From NCBI RefSeq assembly GCF_018687195.1, contig NZ_CP061321.1:124001-188000 (forward strand): DNA of 64,000 nucleotides, given 5' to 3'. A program made the position numbers and the translations under genes. Of this stretch, positions 49,285 through 58,065 are shown piece by piece (position 1 is the stretch's first letter; each line of letters starts with the position of its first letter). This DNA is from Polynucleobacter sp. MWH-UH2A. Its GTDB lineage: Bacteria > Pseudomonadota > Gammaproteobacteria > Burkholderiales > Burkholderiaceae. Under the pieces are notes generated by a model, which saw only the letters and a list, made by a program, of their open reading frames with translations, did not search any database and was not told the DNA's origin.

Positions 49285-51405
49285 ATGAAAAATCATTCAT
49301 TAAAAAATCTTAGCCGTCGCCAATTTCTTCAACAAAGCGCTGCGGTTACCGGGGCATTTGTAGTCGGAATGCATCTTCCTGTTGTCAGTGAGGCTGCCAC
49401 AGCTAGTGCGGCACCTGCTCTGGCAAATGCCTGGATTCAAATTACTCCCAGCAATCAAATTACCTTGATTTGTGCTCGATCAGAAATGGGGCAGGACGTC
49501 TATACATCATTGCCTGCTTTGCTTGCGGAAGAATTAAACCTTCCACTTTCCATGGTTAAAGTAGAAATTGCTGGTGTGGCTCCGGTCTATATCAACGCCA
49601 TGTTGGGTGGCCAAATTACTGGCGGCTCTACTTCAGTTCGCGAGGCATTCGATAAGCTGAGAACTGCCGGTGCGGCAACGCGATCTGTTTTAGTTCAGGC
49701 CGCTGCGCAACGATGGAATGTTGCTGCATCTGAGTGCAAGGCTCTAAATGGCAAGGTGACTCACGCTAGTGGTAAGTCGGCGACGTATGGTGAGTTGGCT
49801 GCAGATGCTGCTAAATTGCCCCTTCCAGAAAAGCCTGCTTTGAAATCTCCAGCCAATTTCATGGTGATCGGAAAAGAGGCCATGCGTCGCTTGGATACGC
49901 CAGCAAAAGTCGCCGGCAAAGCGGTCTATGGTATTGATGTCAAGATTCCAGGAATGGCAATCGCTTCTTTAGCGCAATGTCCTGTAATTGGTGGTACTCC
50001 GAAATCCTATGATGCATCAGCTGCGCTTAAGGTTGCTGGCGTTATTAAAGTCGTGCAAATTTCTGATGGTGTGGCTGTGTTAGCAAAAGACTTTTATGCG
50101 GCGCGCAAAGGCAGAGATGCTCTGAAGATTAACTGGGATGAAGGCTCAAATGCAGGCTTGAGCAATGCAACTGTTCGCAAGTCTCTCGAGGCTGGACTAT
50201 CCCAAAAGGGTGCGGTGATTAAGACGGTTGGCGATGTCAATAAATCTACCTCAGGCGGTAAAGCAGTTAGTGCACAGTATTTCTTGCCATATTTAGCGCA
50301 CTCCACCATGGAGCCAGTTAACTGTTCTGCAGATGTTTCTAATGGAAAGTGCAGAATTATTGGCCCTATTCAGTTTCAGCAGGGCGGTCAAGCTGTTGCT
50401 GCAGCTGCAGCTGGCGTCAAACCAGAAGATGTCACTATTGAAACCACTTTCTTGGGCGGTGGATTTGGTCGCAAGCTAGAACTCGATTTTATTCGCCAGG
50501 CCGCGGAGATCTCAAAGGCAGCAGGCATGCCTGTCAAGATGCTTTGGACAAAAGAGGACGATATTACGCATGACTTCTATCGTCCAATGAGTATTCATCA
50601 GGTTGATGGAATACTTGGATCCAATGGTCAGTTAGAGCTAATGAAGGCGAAGATGGTTTCGCAGTCAGTTACTGCACGGGCATTTCCAGGATTTGTAAAG
50701 GATGGTTTTGATCCCTTCATGGTTGAGGGTTCAAATAATGTGACCTATGACATTCCGAATATGGAAATCACCAACGTCATTACCGATACTGGTGTGCGAG
50801 TAGGCTATTGGCGCTCAGTGAGTAACGCATTGAATGCTTTTGCTATCGAGAGTTTTGTTGATGAGGCTGCAAATGCCGCAGGTAAAGACCCTGTTGCATA
50901 TCGCATGGCTTCATTAAATAAACATCCACGAGCAAAAGTAGTGCTTGAAACTGCAGTGAAGAAATCGGGTTATACCGCTGGTAGCAAACGCTTTGGCGTC
51001 GCCCAAATGGAGTGTTATGACACCTATTCAGCCTGCGTTATTGAATTAGATACTGCGTCGACGGATACCAAAGTGAAGAAAATTACCTTCGTATCTGATT
51101 GCGGACTCGTGGTTCACCCAGACCAAGCAAGAGCCCAGCTGACGGGTGGTGTGATCTACGGACTAGGTGCTGCATTGGGCAACGCGATTACGATTGAAAA
51201 TGGTCGTGTTCAACAGACCAACTTTAATAATTACCCAAGTCTGCGCCAAAACCAGGTTCCGACAATTGAAGTGCATTTAATCCCTAGTCAAGAAAAACCA
51301 GGGGGATTGGGTGAAGTCGGGGTTCCATTAGTTGCTCCTGCTCTGGTGAATGCGATTGCGGCAGCCACAGGTAAGCGTATTCGGGAATTGCCAGTAAAGG
51401 CTTGA
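49285..51405 (+). CDS. Molybdopterin-binding large subunit of a xanthine dehydrogenase-family oxidoreductase (IorB type)
   Basis: The 706-residue protein has an N-terminal twin-arginine signal (SRRQFLQQSAAVTGAFVVG, about residues 10-28), so it is probably exported folded with its partner. It carries molybdopterin-cytosine-dinucleotide contacts such as TFLGGGFGRKLE and the C-terminal catalytic glutamate region GGLGEVGVPLVAPA. It resembles isoquinoline 1-oxidoreductase beta and related periplasmic aldehyde dehydrogenases. No FAD subunit, cytochrome or XdhC-like maturation gene lies beside it. The pair is bounded by terminators and separates secA from argJ, suggesting acquisition. Confidence 0.9.
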   Translation: MKNHSLKNLSRRQFLQQSAAVTGAFVVGMHLPVVSEAATASAAPALANAWIQITPSNQITLICARSEMGQDVYTSLPALLAEELNLPLSMVKVEIAGVAPVYINAMLGGQITGGSTSVREAFDKLRTAGAATRSVLVQAAAQRWNVAASECKALNGKVTHASGKSATYGELAADAAKLPLPEKPALKSPANFMVIGKEAMRRLDTPAKVAGKAVYGIDVKIPGMAIASLAQCPVIGGTPKSYDASAALKVAGVIKVVQISDGVAVLAKDFYAARKGRDALKINWDEGSNAGLSNATVRKSLEAGLSQKGAVIKTVGDVNKSTSGGKAVSAQYFLPYLAHSTMEPVNCSADVSNGKCRIIGPIQFQQGGQAVAAAAAGVKPEDVTIETTFLGGGFGRKLELDFIRQAAEISKAAGMPVKMLWTKEDDITHDFYRPMSIHQVDGILGSNGQLELMKAKMVSQSVTARAFPGFVKDGFDPFMVEGSNNVTYDIPNMEITNVITDTGVRVGYWRSVSNALNAFAIESFVDEAANAAGKDPVAYRMASLNKHPRAKVVLETAVKKSGYTAGSKRFGVAQMECYDTYSACVIELDTASTDTKVKKITFVSDCGLVVHPDQARAQLTGGVIYGLGAALGNAITIENGRVQQTNFNNYPSLRQNQVPTIEVHLIPSQEKPGGLGEVGVPLVAPALVNAIAAATGKRIRELPVKA

Positions 51406-51427
51406 TTTAGGTAATCTGTAGCCAAGC

Positions 51428-51463
51428 AAACAAAGCGCGCCAAATACGGCGCGCTTTGTTTTT
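51428..51463 (+). terminator. Rho-independent terminator after the molybdenum hydroxylase pair
   Basis: AAACAAAGCGCGCC pairs perfectly with GGCGCGCTTTGTTT across a 6-base loop, followed by T. It is the strongest hairpin in the window, ending 26 bases before argJ. Confidence 0.93.
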
Positions 51464-51488
51464 AAGCCTCATCTACAATTAACTGACT

Positions 51489-52724
51489 ATGACCGTTAAT
51501 TTACCTCTCCCTCAAAAAGCTGATCTGAAACCTGTTAAGGGCTTTTCGATGGGCATTGCAGAAGCCGGCATTAAAAAGACTAATCGCAAAGATTTGCTAG
51601 TGATGACACTTACACCTGGATCGCAGGTGGCTGGCGTATTTACCCTAAATCGTTTCTGCGCTGCTCCGGTTCAGGTTTGTCGTGAGCATTTGGCTCAGGA
51701 TGGTACCAAAGGTGAAATAAGGGCTTTGGTTGTAAATACTGGCAATGCTAATGCTGGCACCGGTGAGCAGGGTATGAAGCATGCCCTAGAAACTTGTCAG
51801 GCCCTAGCTAAAGAATTAAAGCTCAACCCCGAACAGATCTTGCCATTTTCAACGGGCGTGATCTTAGAGCCATTGCCAATTCAGAAAATTATTAGCGCGC
51901 TTCCTAAGGCGGTTGCAAATCTTGGTGAGGATCACTGGTTTGATGCTGCTGAAGCCATCATGACAACTGACACACAGCCAAAAGCGAGCTCGGTTACAGT
52001 TCAAACTCCCGCAGGGCCAGTGGTGTTAACGGGCATCTGTAAGGGCGCTGGGATGATCCATCCCAATATGGCAACCATGTTAGGTTTTATTGCAACGGAT
52101 GCGGGGTTTGCTCCAGGGCTACTGACTGAGCTCACTCGTGAGGTGGCAGATCTTTCATTTAACGCCATCACAATTGATGGCGACACATCCACCAATGATT
52201 CTTTCATCATCATGGCGACGGGTCAGTCGTCCGTAAGCATTCAGTCGACAAGCGATCCCAGTTATGCAGTAGTGCGTGAAGCCCTAATTGATCTCGCTAG
52301 AAAATTAGCTCAAATGATTGTGCGTGATGGTGAGGGTGCAACCAAGTTCATGACAATTGAAGTGTTTGGCGGTAAAACTCCAGAAGAGTGTCGCTTGGTT
52401 GCAAAGGCAGTGGCTCATTCGCCTCTGGTCAAAACAGCGTTCTTTGCTAGCGATCCAAACCTAGGGCGGATATTGGCTGCCATTGGATATGCTGGCATTC
52501 AAGACTTGGATGTGAGTCGTGTCCAAATGTGGCTTGGCGATGTTTGGGTGGCTAAAAATGGTGGTCGTAACCCTGATTATCAAGAAGCGAATGGTCAGCG
52601 AGTTATGCAGGCTCCCGAAATTATTGTGAAGATCGATTTGGGGCGTGGCACCGCATCTCAAACAATTTGGACATGTGATTTATCTCATGACTATGTATCC
52701 ATTAACGCGGACTATCGCTCATAA
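51489..52724 (+). CDS. argJ: Ornithine acetyltransferase / N-acetylglutamate synthase
   Basis: ArgJ recycles the acetyl group from N-acetylornithine to glutamate in arginine synthesis, and may also use acetyl-CoA. The 411-residue precursor has the self-cleavage site before the nucleophile Thr196 in [31 protein letters not shown] and [12 protein letters not shown]. Cleavage gives alpha and beta chains. It heads argJ-ATPase-mutT on the plus strand. Confidence 0.97.
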   Translation: MTVNLPLPQKADLKPVKGFSMGIAEAGIKKTNRKDLLVMTLTPGSQVAGVFTLNRFCAAPVQVCREHLAQDGTKGEIRALVVNTGNANAGTGEQGMKHALETCQALAKELKLNPEQILPFSTGVILEPLPIQKIISALPKAVANLGEDHWFDAAEAIMTTDTQPKASSVTVQTPAGPVVLTGICKGAGMIHPNMATMLGFIATDAGFAPGLLTELTREVADLSFNAITIDGDTSTNDSFIIMATGQSSVSIQSTSDPSYAVVREALIDLARKLAQMIVRDGEGATKFMTIEVFGGKTPEECRLVAKAVAHSPLVKTAFFASDPNLGRILAAIGYAGIQDLDVSRVQMWLGDVWVAKNGGRNPDYQEANGQRVMQAPEIIVKIDLGRGTASQTIWTCDLSHDYVSINADYRS

Positions 52725-52738
52725 GCAAGATAAATCCT

Positions 52739-53596
52739 ATGAATGAAAAATTAGATCGTCTTTTGGGGCACCTAGAGACTTTTTTACCAAAGCCGTTAAC
52801 TGAGGAACAGTGGAAATCTTCTGCTGCTTTTAGATGGCGCCGTCGCGATAGTATTTTTGGCAGCATCGGCTTTCTACAGCCCGTAAAGCATGTTGCTGAT
52901 ATTACATTTGAAGATCTTCAAAATATCGATCGTCAAAGAGATGCGATTCGAGATAACACGAAAAATTTCATACAGAAAAAACCAGCAAATAATATTTTGT
53001 TAACTGGCGCAAGGGGTACCGGAAAATCCTCTCTTATTAAAGCCAGTTTGCATGAGTTTGCGAGCCAGGGCTTGCGTTTAGTGGAGGTAGAGAAAGAGCA
53101 TTTGGCAGACCTCGCGGATATAACCGAGCTTCTGGCAGATCGCCCTGAGTGGTTCATCATTTTCTGTGATGATCTGTCGTTTGAAGATGGTGAGTCAGGC
53201 TATAAAGCCATGAAATCGGCTCTAGATGGCTCTGTTTCAGCTCAAGTCGACAATATTTTGATCTATGCCACTTCAAATCGCCGCCATTTGTTGCCCGAGT
53301 ATATGAAGGACAACGAAGGCTATGTGCATAGTGATGATGGTGAAATCCATCCAGGGGAAGTCGTCGAAGAAAAAATTTCTTTATCAGAGCGATTTGGCTT
53401 ATGGCTTTCTTTCTATCCACCAAAACAAGACGAGTACCTAGCCATCGTTGCGCATTGGTTAGCGCATTTTGGTTTAAGTGCTTCGCAAATTGAAGCGGCT
53501 AGATCTGAAGCGCTTGTTTGGGCTTTAGAGCGTGGCTCACGTTCAGGCCGAGTGGCTTGGCAATTTGCAAAACATTGGGCTGGTTCCCACGCTTAA
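52739..53596 (+). CDS. DUF815-family AAA-type ATPase
   Basis: The 285-residue protein has a Walker A motif GARGTGKSSL (about residue 90), a Walker B-like WFIIFCDDLSFE and the conserved sensor segment ATSNRRHLLPEY. These mark the DUF815 ATPase group, whose role is unknown. It follows argJ by 14 bases and precedes mutT, as is usual in Burkholderiales, so it is probably co-transcribed with both. Confidence 0.9.
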   Translation: MNEKLDRLLGHLETFLPKPLTEEQWKSSAAFRWRRRDSIFGSIGFLQPVKHVADITFEDLQNIDRQRDAIRDNTKNFIQKKPANNILLTGARGTGKSSLIKASLHEFASQGLRLVEVEKEHLADLADITELLADRPEWFIIFCDDLSFEDGESGYKAMKSALDGSVSAQVDNILIYATSNRRHLLPEYMKDNEGYVHSDDGEIHPGEVVEEKISLSERFGLWLSFYPPKQDEYLAIVAHWLAHFGLSASQIEAARSEALVWALERGSRSGRVAWQFAKHWAGSHA

Positions 53597-53606
53597 AGCA
53601 ATTCTT

Positions 53607-54023
53607 TTGAATTCAACCAATCGACCCATTACTGAAGTAGCTGCAGGCATCTTAATAGATGAGTCGGGGCGCTTTCTTTTGGGTCAGCGACCTGAAGGTA
53701 AACCGTATGCTGGCTATTGGGAAGTGCCAGGGGGGAAAATTGAAAAAGGGGAATCCGTTTTTCAAGCTTTAAAGCGAGAGCTTCACGAAGAGTTGGGAAT
53801 TGATATCCAATCTAGTGAAGAGTTAACTGTTCTTGAGCATGATTACCCGCATGCATATGTCCGTTTGCATGTCAGCATTATTCGAAATTGGAGCGGTACC
53901 CCGAAGGGTTGTGAAGGACAGGCCTTATCTTGGGAGGTTTTGGGCGCTGAAAAGCCGAGCGTTGAACCTTTGTTACCGGCCGCTTGGCCAATGTTGGAAA
54001 GGCTAAAAGCCTTATTGGCTTAG
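53607..54023 (+). CDS. mutT: NUDIX hydrolase MutT (8-oxo-dGTP diphosphatase)
   Basis: MutT removes oxidised dGTP. The product has VAAGILIDESGRFLLGQRPEGKPYAGYWE and a complete Nudix box GGKIEKGESVFQALKRELHE plus ELGI. The open frame begins at ATG 53532, but its first 25 codons overlap the ATPase gene out of phase and show no family match. I favour the TTG at 53607 (138 residues, near the 129 of Escherichia coli MutT), though an ATG start at 53532 cannot be excluded. The end overlaps the convergent zapD by 4 bases; no yacG is present between them. Confidence 0.9.
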   Translation: MNSTNRPITEVAAGILIDESGRFLLGQRPEGKPYAGYWEVPGGKIEKGESVFQALKRELHEELGIDIQSSEELTVLEHDYPHAYVRLHVSIIRNWSGTPKGCEGQALSWEVLGAEKPSVEPLLPAAWPMLERLKALLA

Positions 54024-54772
54024 AACTGACAGAGTGTCAGCTTAAAAGGGACATCTTTATTGGCAGGTTGCGCTTTTTTGTCTCGATCAGACTGCATGAA
54101 GCGGATCGACAGTAGATATTTATTGGCGCTAATTTCTGAGAAGAGCGTGTCATCTTCAACGGCAATACGCATGAGTTGATAGACTTTTCCAGAAGGCGCT
54201 TGCTGAAAAGATCCGCTGTGAGCAACAACATCTTTTGCTTCACCTGATTGACGCAGTAAACGCAAAAATAATTGGCATGCATCTTGCCATGGCAATAAAG
54301 GCGCAATGTAACTTTCTAAAAGCTTGCGCCGTTCGGTTGATGGGCTATTTTTCCAAGCGTGATAACTTGGCAAATCAATTGGACTTGTTCCACCGGGAAT
54401 ATTTAGACGAGTGCGTATGCCATTAAGCCATTCACTCTCAGAAATAATTAAATTAGGTCTGCCGGCCGATTGATTAATTTTGGATGCAACCGTATCAATT
54501 TCACTTAAGGTTTGTGATAGGGCTTCTTGATCAACTTTTTGCGAGGTCTTTAATCCACTTAACGCAAATTTCTGACGGTCAAATTCTTTTAAGAGTAGGG
54601 ATTTAATATCACCGCGTGCACCAATATCACCAAGATCAAACAAAATCGCGATGGCATTGTGATGTAATTCAGGATCATCTGAACGCGTGAAATGATTAAA
54701 GCGGGCGAACAAATACTCCAGCCGAAGCATGCTTCGAACTAATTCATTGAAAGGGTATTCGTAGACGATCAC
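54020..54772 (-). CDS. zapD: Cell division protein ZapD
   Basis: ZapD crosslinks FtsZ filaments by binding the FtsZ C-terminal peptide. The 250-residue protein begins with the family N-terminus (VYEYPFNELVRSMLRLEYLF), then a helical domain and a beta domain with SFQQAPSGKVYQLMRI and NKYLLSIRFM. Its target peptide is present in the FtsZ encoded at 42410-43753. It ends the operon corC-pilB-pilC-pilD-coaE-zapD. Confidence 0.95.
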   Translation of the reverse strand: MIVYEYPFNELVRSMLRLEYLFARFNHFTRSDDPELHHNAIAILFDLGDIGARGDIKSLLLKEFDRQKFALSGLKTSQKVDQEALSQTLSEIDTVASKINQSAGRPNLIISESEWLNGIRTRLNIPGGTSPIDLPSYHAWKNSPSTERRKLLESYIAPLLPWQDACQLFLRLLRQSGEAKDVVAHSGSFQQAPSGKVYQLMRIAVEDDTLFSEISANKYLLSIRFMQSDRDKKAQPANKDVPFKLTLCQF

Positions 54773-54798
54773 AAGCCCATATTCTATGACGAACTGCG

Positions 54799-55470
54799 TT
54801 ACCCCTTCTGAATTTGGAGGATTTTTTGGTTTAGCTGATTTACTTCCTCGATGAGCTGATCGAGGCTACCTTGATTTTTGATAACAAAATCGGCATGAGC
54901 CAGGCGTTCCTCTCGAGAGGCTTGGGCTTGGAGAATTTTTTCAACCTCGGCTCTGGGTAAATTGTTGCGCTGCATTACCCTGCTAATTTGGATCTCTACC
55001 GGGCAATCAACCACCACCAATCGGTCAATCATATCCAGCCAAGTACCAGACTCCAGAAGGAGTGGAACGACAAAAACGAGGTAAGGCGCCCCATTTTTAG
55101 CCTGCCGGAAGGCTTGTTCGATGGTCTCTTGGCGTATGAGCGGGTGGGTTATCTCTTCCAATGCCTTCTTTGCTTCTGGCTTATTAAAAACTAGGGTGCG
55201 CATCTTAGCCCGGTCTAGGGCGCCATTGGCATCAATGTAGTCTGGGCCAAAATGCTCGCGGATAGAATTGGTTGCTAAGCCATTTGCTGCGGTAATTTGA
55301 TGGGCAATGACATCAGTATCAATAATTCCTGCGCCTAATTTTCCTAATTGATCACTGACAGCAGTTTTTCCGGAGCCAATACCTCCGGTTAGGCCAATGA
55401 GGGGAATGACTCCCTTAAGCCCATTTAAGTCGGACTGTTTAGAATGAGGGCTTGAAGATGTTGAGGCCAT
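54799..55470 (-). CDS. coaE: Dephospho-CoA kinase
   Basis: CoaE carries out the last step of coenzyme A synthesis. The 223-residue P-loop kinase has GLTGGIGSGKTAVSDQL, IDTDVIAHQ and FVVPLLLESGTW. It has about 22 extra N-terminal residues, and its only usable start is an ATG inside pilD, giving a 46-base overlap in another frame. That indicates coupled translation with pilD. Confidence 0.95.
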   Translation of the reverse strand: MASTSSSPHSKQSDLNGLKGVIPLIGLTGGIGSGKTAVSDQLGKLGAGIIDTDVIAHQITAANGLATNSIREHFGPDYIDANGALDRAKMRTLVFNKPEAKKALEEITHPLIRQETIEQAFRQAKNGAPYLVFVVPLLLESGTWLDMIDRLVVVDCPVEIQISRVMQRNNLPRAEVEKILQAQASREERLAHADFVIKNQGSLDQLIEEVNQLNQKILQIQKG

Positions 55471-55937
55471 AACAACTCAATAATGCCAGCAAAAACAAGA
55501 AAAGGTCCAAAGGGAAACGCAGATTGAACAGTTTGCTTTTGATAACGCAACCATAGGGCCCCTCCAACAAGGCCGCTAATCGAAGCTATGAGAAGAATGC
55601 TGGGCAAGACTTCAATTCCAAGCCATGCCCCGAGGGCTGAAAAGAGCTTTGCGTCCCCTAAGCCAATCCCATGATGCTTCTTGAGTTGAAAGTACGCTTG
55701 GTCAAGGGCCCACAACAGGGTGTAGCCAGCAATTGCACCGAGAAGGCTATTTAGGGGGCTTGCAAACCCCGTGTATAGCAGCGCACCAACCCCATTGAAG
55801 ATTAATCCAATTGCAATCATCGGAATGGTGATGGCATTAGGCAATTGAAAAGAATTTAAATCAATGTAAGCCAGAAAAATAAGTGCAGTGATGAGCACAA
55901 TTTTTAGTATTACTAAGAAAGAAAACGCATCCATCAA
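55425..55937 (-). CDS. pilD: Prepilin peptidase lacking the N-terminal methylase domain (PilD-like)
   Basis: An A24-family aspartic peptidase with catalytic Asp26 (YIDLNSFQLPN) and Asp95 in the GxGD motif (GIGLGDAKLF), both in membrane-embedded context with about five or six spans. At 170 residues it lacks the cytoplasmic four-cysteine N-methyltransferase region of full-length PilD (about 290 residues). It should cut prepilin leaders but methylation is doubtful. It overlaps pilC and coaE. The locus position is the standard PilD position, so this is a reduced form rather than a Flp-type outsider. Confidence 0.88.
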   Translation of the reverse strand: MMDAFSFLVILKIVLITALIFLAYIDLNSFQLPNAITIPMIAIGLIFNGVGALLYTGFASPLNSLLGAIAGYTLLWALDQAYFQLKKHHGIGLGDAKLFSALGAWLGIEVLPSILLIASISGLVGGALWLRYQKQTVQSAFPFGPFLVFAGIIELLWPQHLQALILNSPT

Positions 55938-56986
55938 ACAATTTGACCCAACTGAAATATTGGTAGATACAGAATTATGACAAGACTCGCAATAATGATT
56001 CCAATCAGAATGATTAATAAGGGTTCTAAAGTTTGCCCAAGATTATTTAATTGTTTGCTGAGTTGGTCACTTAGTGTTTTGGCGCGCTTGTTCAACATGT
56101 TCGACAGAAAGCCGCTTTCGCTAGAAATATGAAGTAGTTGAAGGGTTTCAAAATCAAAAAAACGATTTTGGGGATCGGCACGTTTTAAGGCTTCACCTAA
56201 AGGCCAGCCGCGGGTGATGTGTTTGAATACCTCAGCGCTAAGATCGTGGGTAGTCCAGTGATTGGATGAGTGGGCTGTAACTCGTAATGCATCTGGAAGG
56301 GGTAGGCCCGATTCCAGTAGGTGACCTAATGTACGACACCAGTACTGAAGAGCTGAAATCCGAAAAAGCTTTCCGAGTAATGGAATATGAAGTGTCCATT
56401 GATCACATTTCTTTTGTAGATAAGTGTATTTACTCCAACTTAGGAACGTAACGAGCATACATATTACTAGACAAATGCTCATTTCAAGGAAGTGGCTTTG
56501 AATCGCCGAGGAAATCTGGATAAGCGCTCTAGTAGGCGTAGGGAGATCGGCTTGAAAATTATCGAAGACTTCTTTAAAGACAGGTATCACCCATACCATC
56601 ATCACAATTAATAATAAAAAGGAGGTTGCTAGCGTGGTGATTGGATAAGTTAATGCTTGCCTCATCTTCTGCTTAAGTTGAATTTGGGATTCTAGTTGTT
56701 GGGTGATGATTTCAAGTGCTAGTTGCAAGTTGCCTGTCCGCTCGCTAACTCTGACCAGATTAATCAGCTCCATAGAGAACAGGCCGTCTTGAGTTGTTAG
56801 GCTTTGAGAAAAGCTATTTCCTTTTTTGAGTTGGGTTTGAATATTCTTAAGCCATGATTGCCAATTTTTGGGTGCGCTGGACTGAATAAGCTGAATGGCG
56901 TTTAGCAAGGGTAGCCCGGCATTTAGTAGTGTTAGTAGCTGCTCTGAAAATGCCAATTGGTATTGCGCACTCAGTGCCATGAGCAA
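55934..56986 (-). CDS. pilC: Type IV pilus / type II secretion inner-membrane platform protein (PilC/GspF)
   Basis: The 350-residue protein has two repeated GspF domains, with three membrane spans (about 105-130, 155-175 and 320-345). Conserved segments are LLNAGLPLLNAIQLI, SERTGNLQLALEII and ESGLPLPDALRV. It forms the inner-membrane platform on which the assembly ATPase works. It is short relative to typical PilC (about 400) but has both repeats. It overlaps pilB by 16 bases and pilD by 4. Confidence 0.92.
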   Translation of the reverse strand: MLMALSAQYQLAFSEQLLTLLNAGLPLLNAIQLIQSSAPKNWQSWLKNIQTQLKKGNSFSQSLTTQDGLFSMELINLVRVSERTGNLQLALEIITQQLESQIQLKQKMRQALTYPITTLATSFLLLIVMMVWVIPVFKEVFDNFQADLPTPTRALIQISSAIQSHFLEMSICLVICMLVTFLSWSKYTYLQKKCDQWTLHIPLLGKLFRISALQYWCRTLGHLLESGLPLPDALRVTAHSSNHWTTHDLSAEVFKHITRGWPLGEALKRADPQNRFFDFETLQLLHISSESGFLSNMLNKRAKTLSDQLSKQLNNLGQTLEPLLIILIGIIIASLVIILYLPIFQLGQIV

Positions 56987-58065
56987 ACTTCCATGACTAA
57001 AGAAGCTTGGTCTATTAATCCTGAATGAATATGCCGTACCCCAGCTTCGCTCATGCTGAGATATTCCAAATGGGGGTTCAAAACCTGCTTGGTATTTAAA
57101 ACTTCATGAACGCCAATACGACCTAAATAAGTAATTCCTTTGCAGGCGCCGCAAGGATCAATAGATTGATCAGATTCCCTATCAAACTTTTGCTTTCTGC
57201 AATAAGGGCAACATGCTCTAACGAGGCGCTGTGAGCTCACACACAATAAGCAGGATTCGAGCAACTCCTTTTCTACACCAAGACTTTGAAGTCTAGACAA
57301 GGCGCTTCTTGCATCGCGGGTATGTAGGGTGCTGAGAACCAGGTGACCAGTTTGCGCTGCCTGAATGGCTAGAGTTGCAGTGGCGCTATCGCGGATCTCG
57401 CCAATCATGATGACATCGGGATCTTGGCGTAGCAGAGCCTTGATAATGGTCGAAAACTCCAGACCTGCGCGCGGATGGTAGGCCACTTGATTCACACCAG
57501 GTAGGCGAATCTCAATGGGATCTTCAATACTGCATAAGTTGCGGTGCGTTTGGTTTAATTTATTGAGGCAACTATAAAGGGTGCGTGTTTTGCCGCTCCC
57601 AGTAGGGCCCGTTACCAGAATAAGTCCATTCGGCTGAGCAATTGCAGCATGCAAGAGATCCAGTTGCTCGGGTAATAGACCAATTTTTTCAAGATCAAGT
57701 TCGTCAACTCGACTTTGTAATATTCGAATAACGGCTTTCTCACCATAGAGTGTTGGTAGCAAAGAAACGCGACAATCAATCTCGGGATTTGAAAAATTAA
57801 AGCCAATACACAAACGTCCATCCTGCGGAATACGCTTCTCGGCAATATCTAAGCGCGCTAATATTTTGATGCGAGTAATGAGCCGCTCATGAAATTCAAT
57901 CGGATACTCATATTGCGTCCGTAACAATCCATCAACACGAATACGTACGAGGCTACTGGATGGGCGAGCCTCAATATGAATGTCACTCGCCCTGGCATGA
58001 AGGGCGTTTTCTGCTATCTCTTGCCAAGTGCGAATAATGAAGGATTCATCATGAAGACCGATCAA
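56971..58065 (-). CDS. pilB: Short GspE/PilB-type assembly ATPase
   Basis: A 364-residue secretion ATPase with Walker A GPTGSGKT (153-160), Asp-box region RIPQDGR, Walker B DPDVIMIGEIRD, His-box TGHLVLSTLHTRDA, and the C-terminal four-cysteine zinc site CCPYC...CGAC. It begins at the PAS-like domain (ARASDIHIEARPSS) and lacks the N-terminal MshEN/N1 domains of full-length PilB (about 560 residues). The cysteine motif marks it as an extension-type ATPase rather than PilT. Its start overlaps the corC stop (ATGA). Confidence 0.92.
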   Translation of the reverse strand: MIGLHDESFIIRTWQEIAENALHARASDIHIEARPSSSLVRIRVDGLLRTQYEYPIEFHERLITRIKILARLDIAEKRIPQDGRLCIGFNFSNPEIDCRVSLLPTLYGEKAVIRILQSRVDELDLEKIGLLPEQLDLLHAAIAQPNGLILVTGPTGSGKTRTLYSCLNKLNQTHRNLCSIEDPIEIRLPGVNQVAYHPRAGLEFSTIIKALLRQDPDVIMIGEIRDSATATLAIQAAQTGHLVLSTLHTRDARSALSRLQSLGVEKELLESCLLCVSSQRLVRACCPYCRKQKFDRESDQSIDPCGACKGITYLGRIGVHEVLNTKQVLNPHLEYLSMSEAGVRHIHSGLIDQASLVMEVCSWH

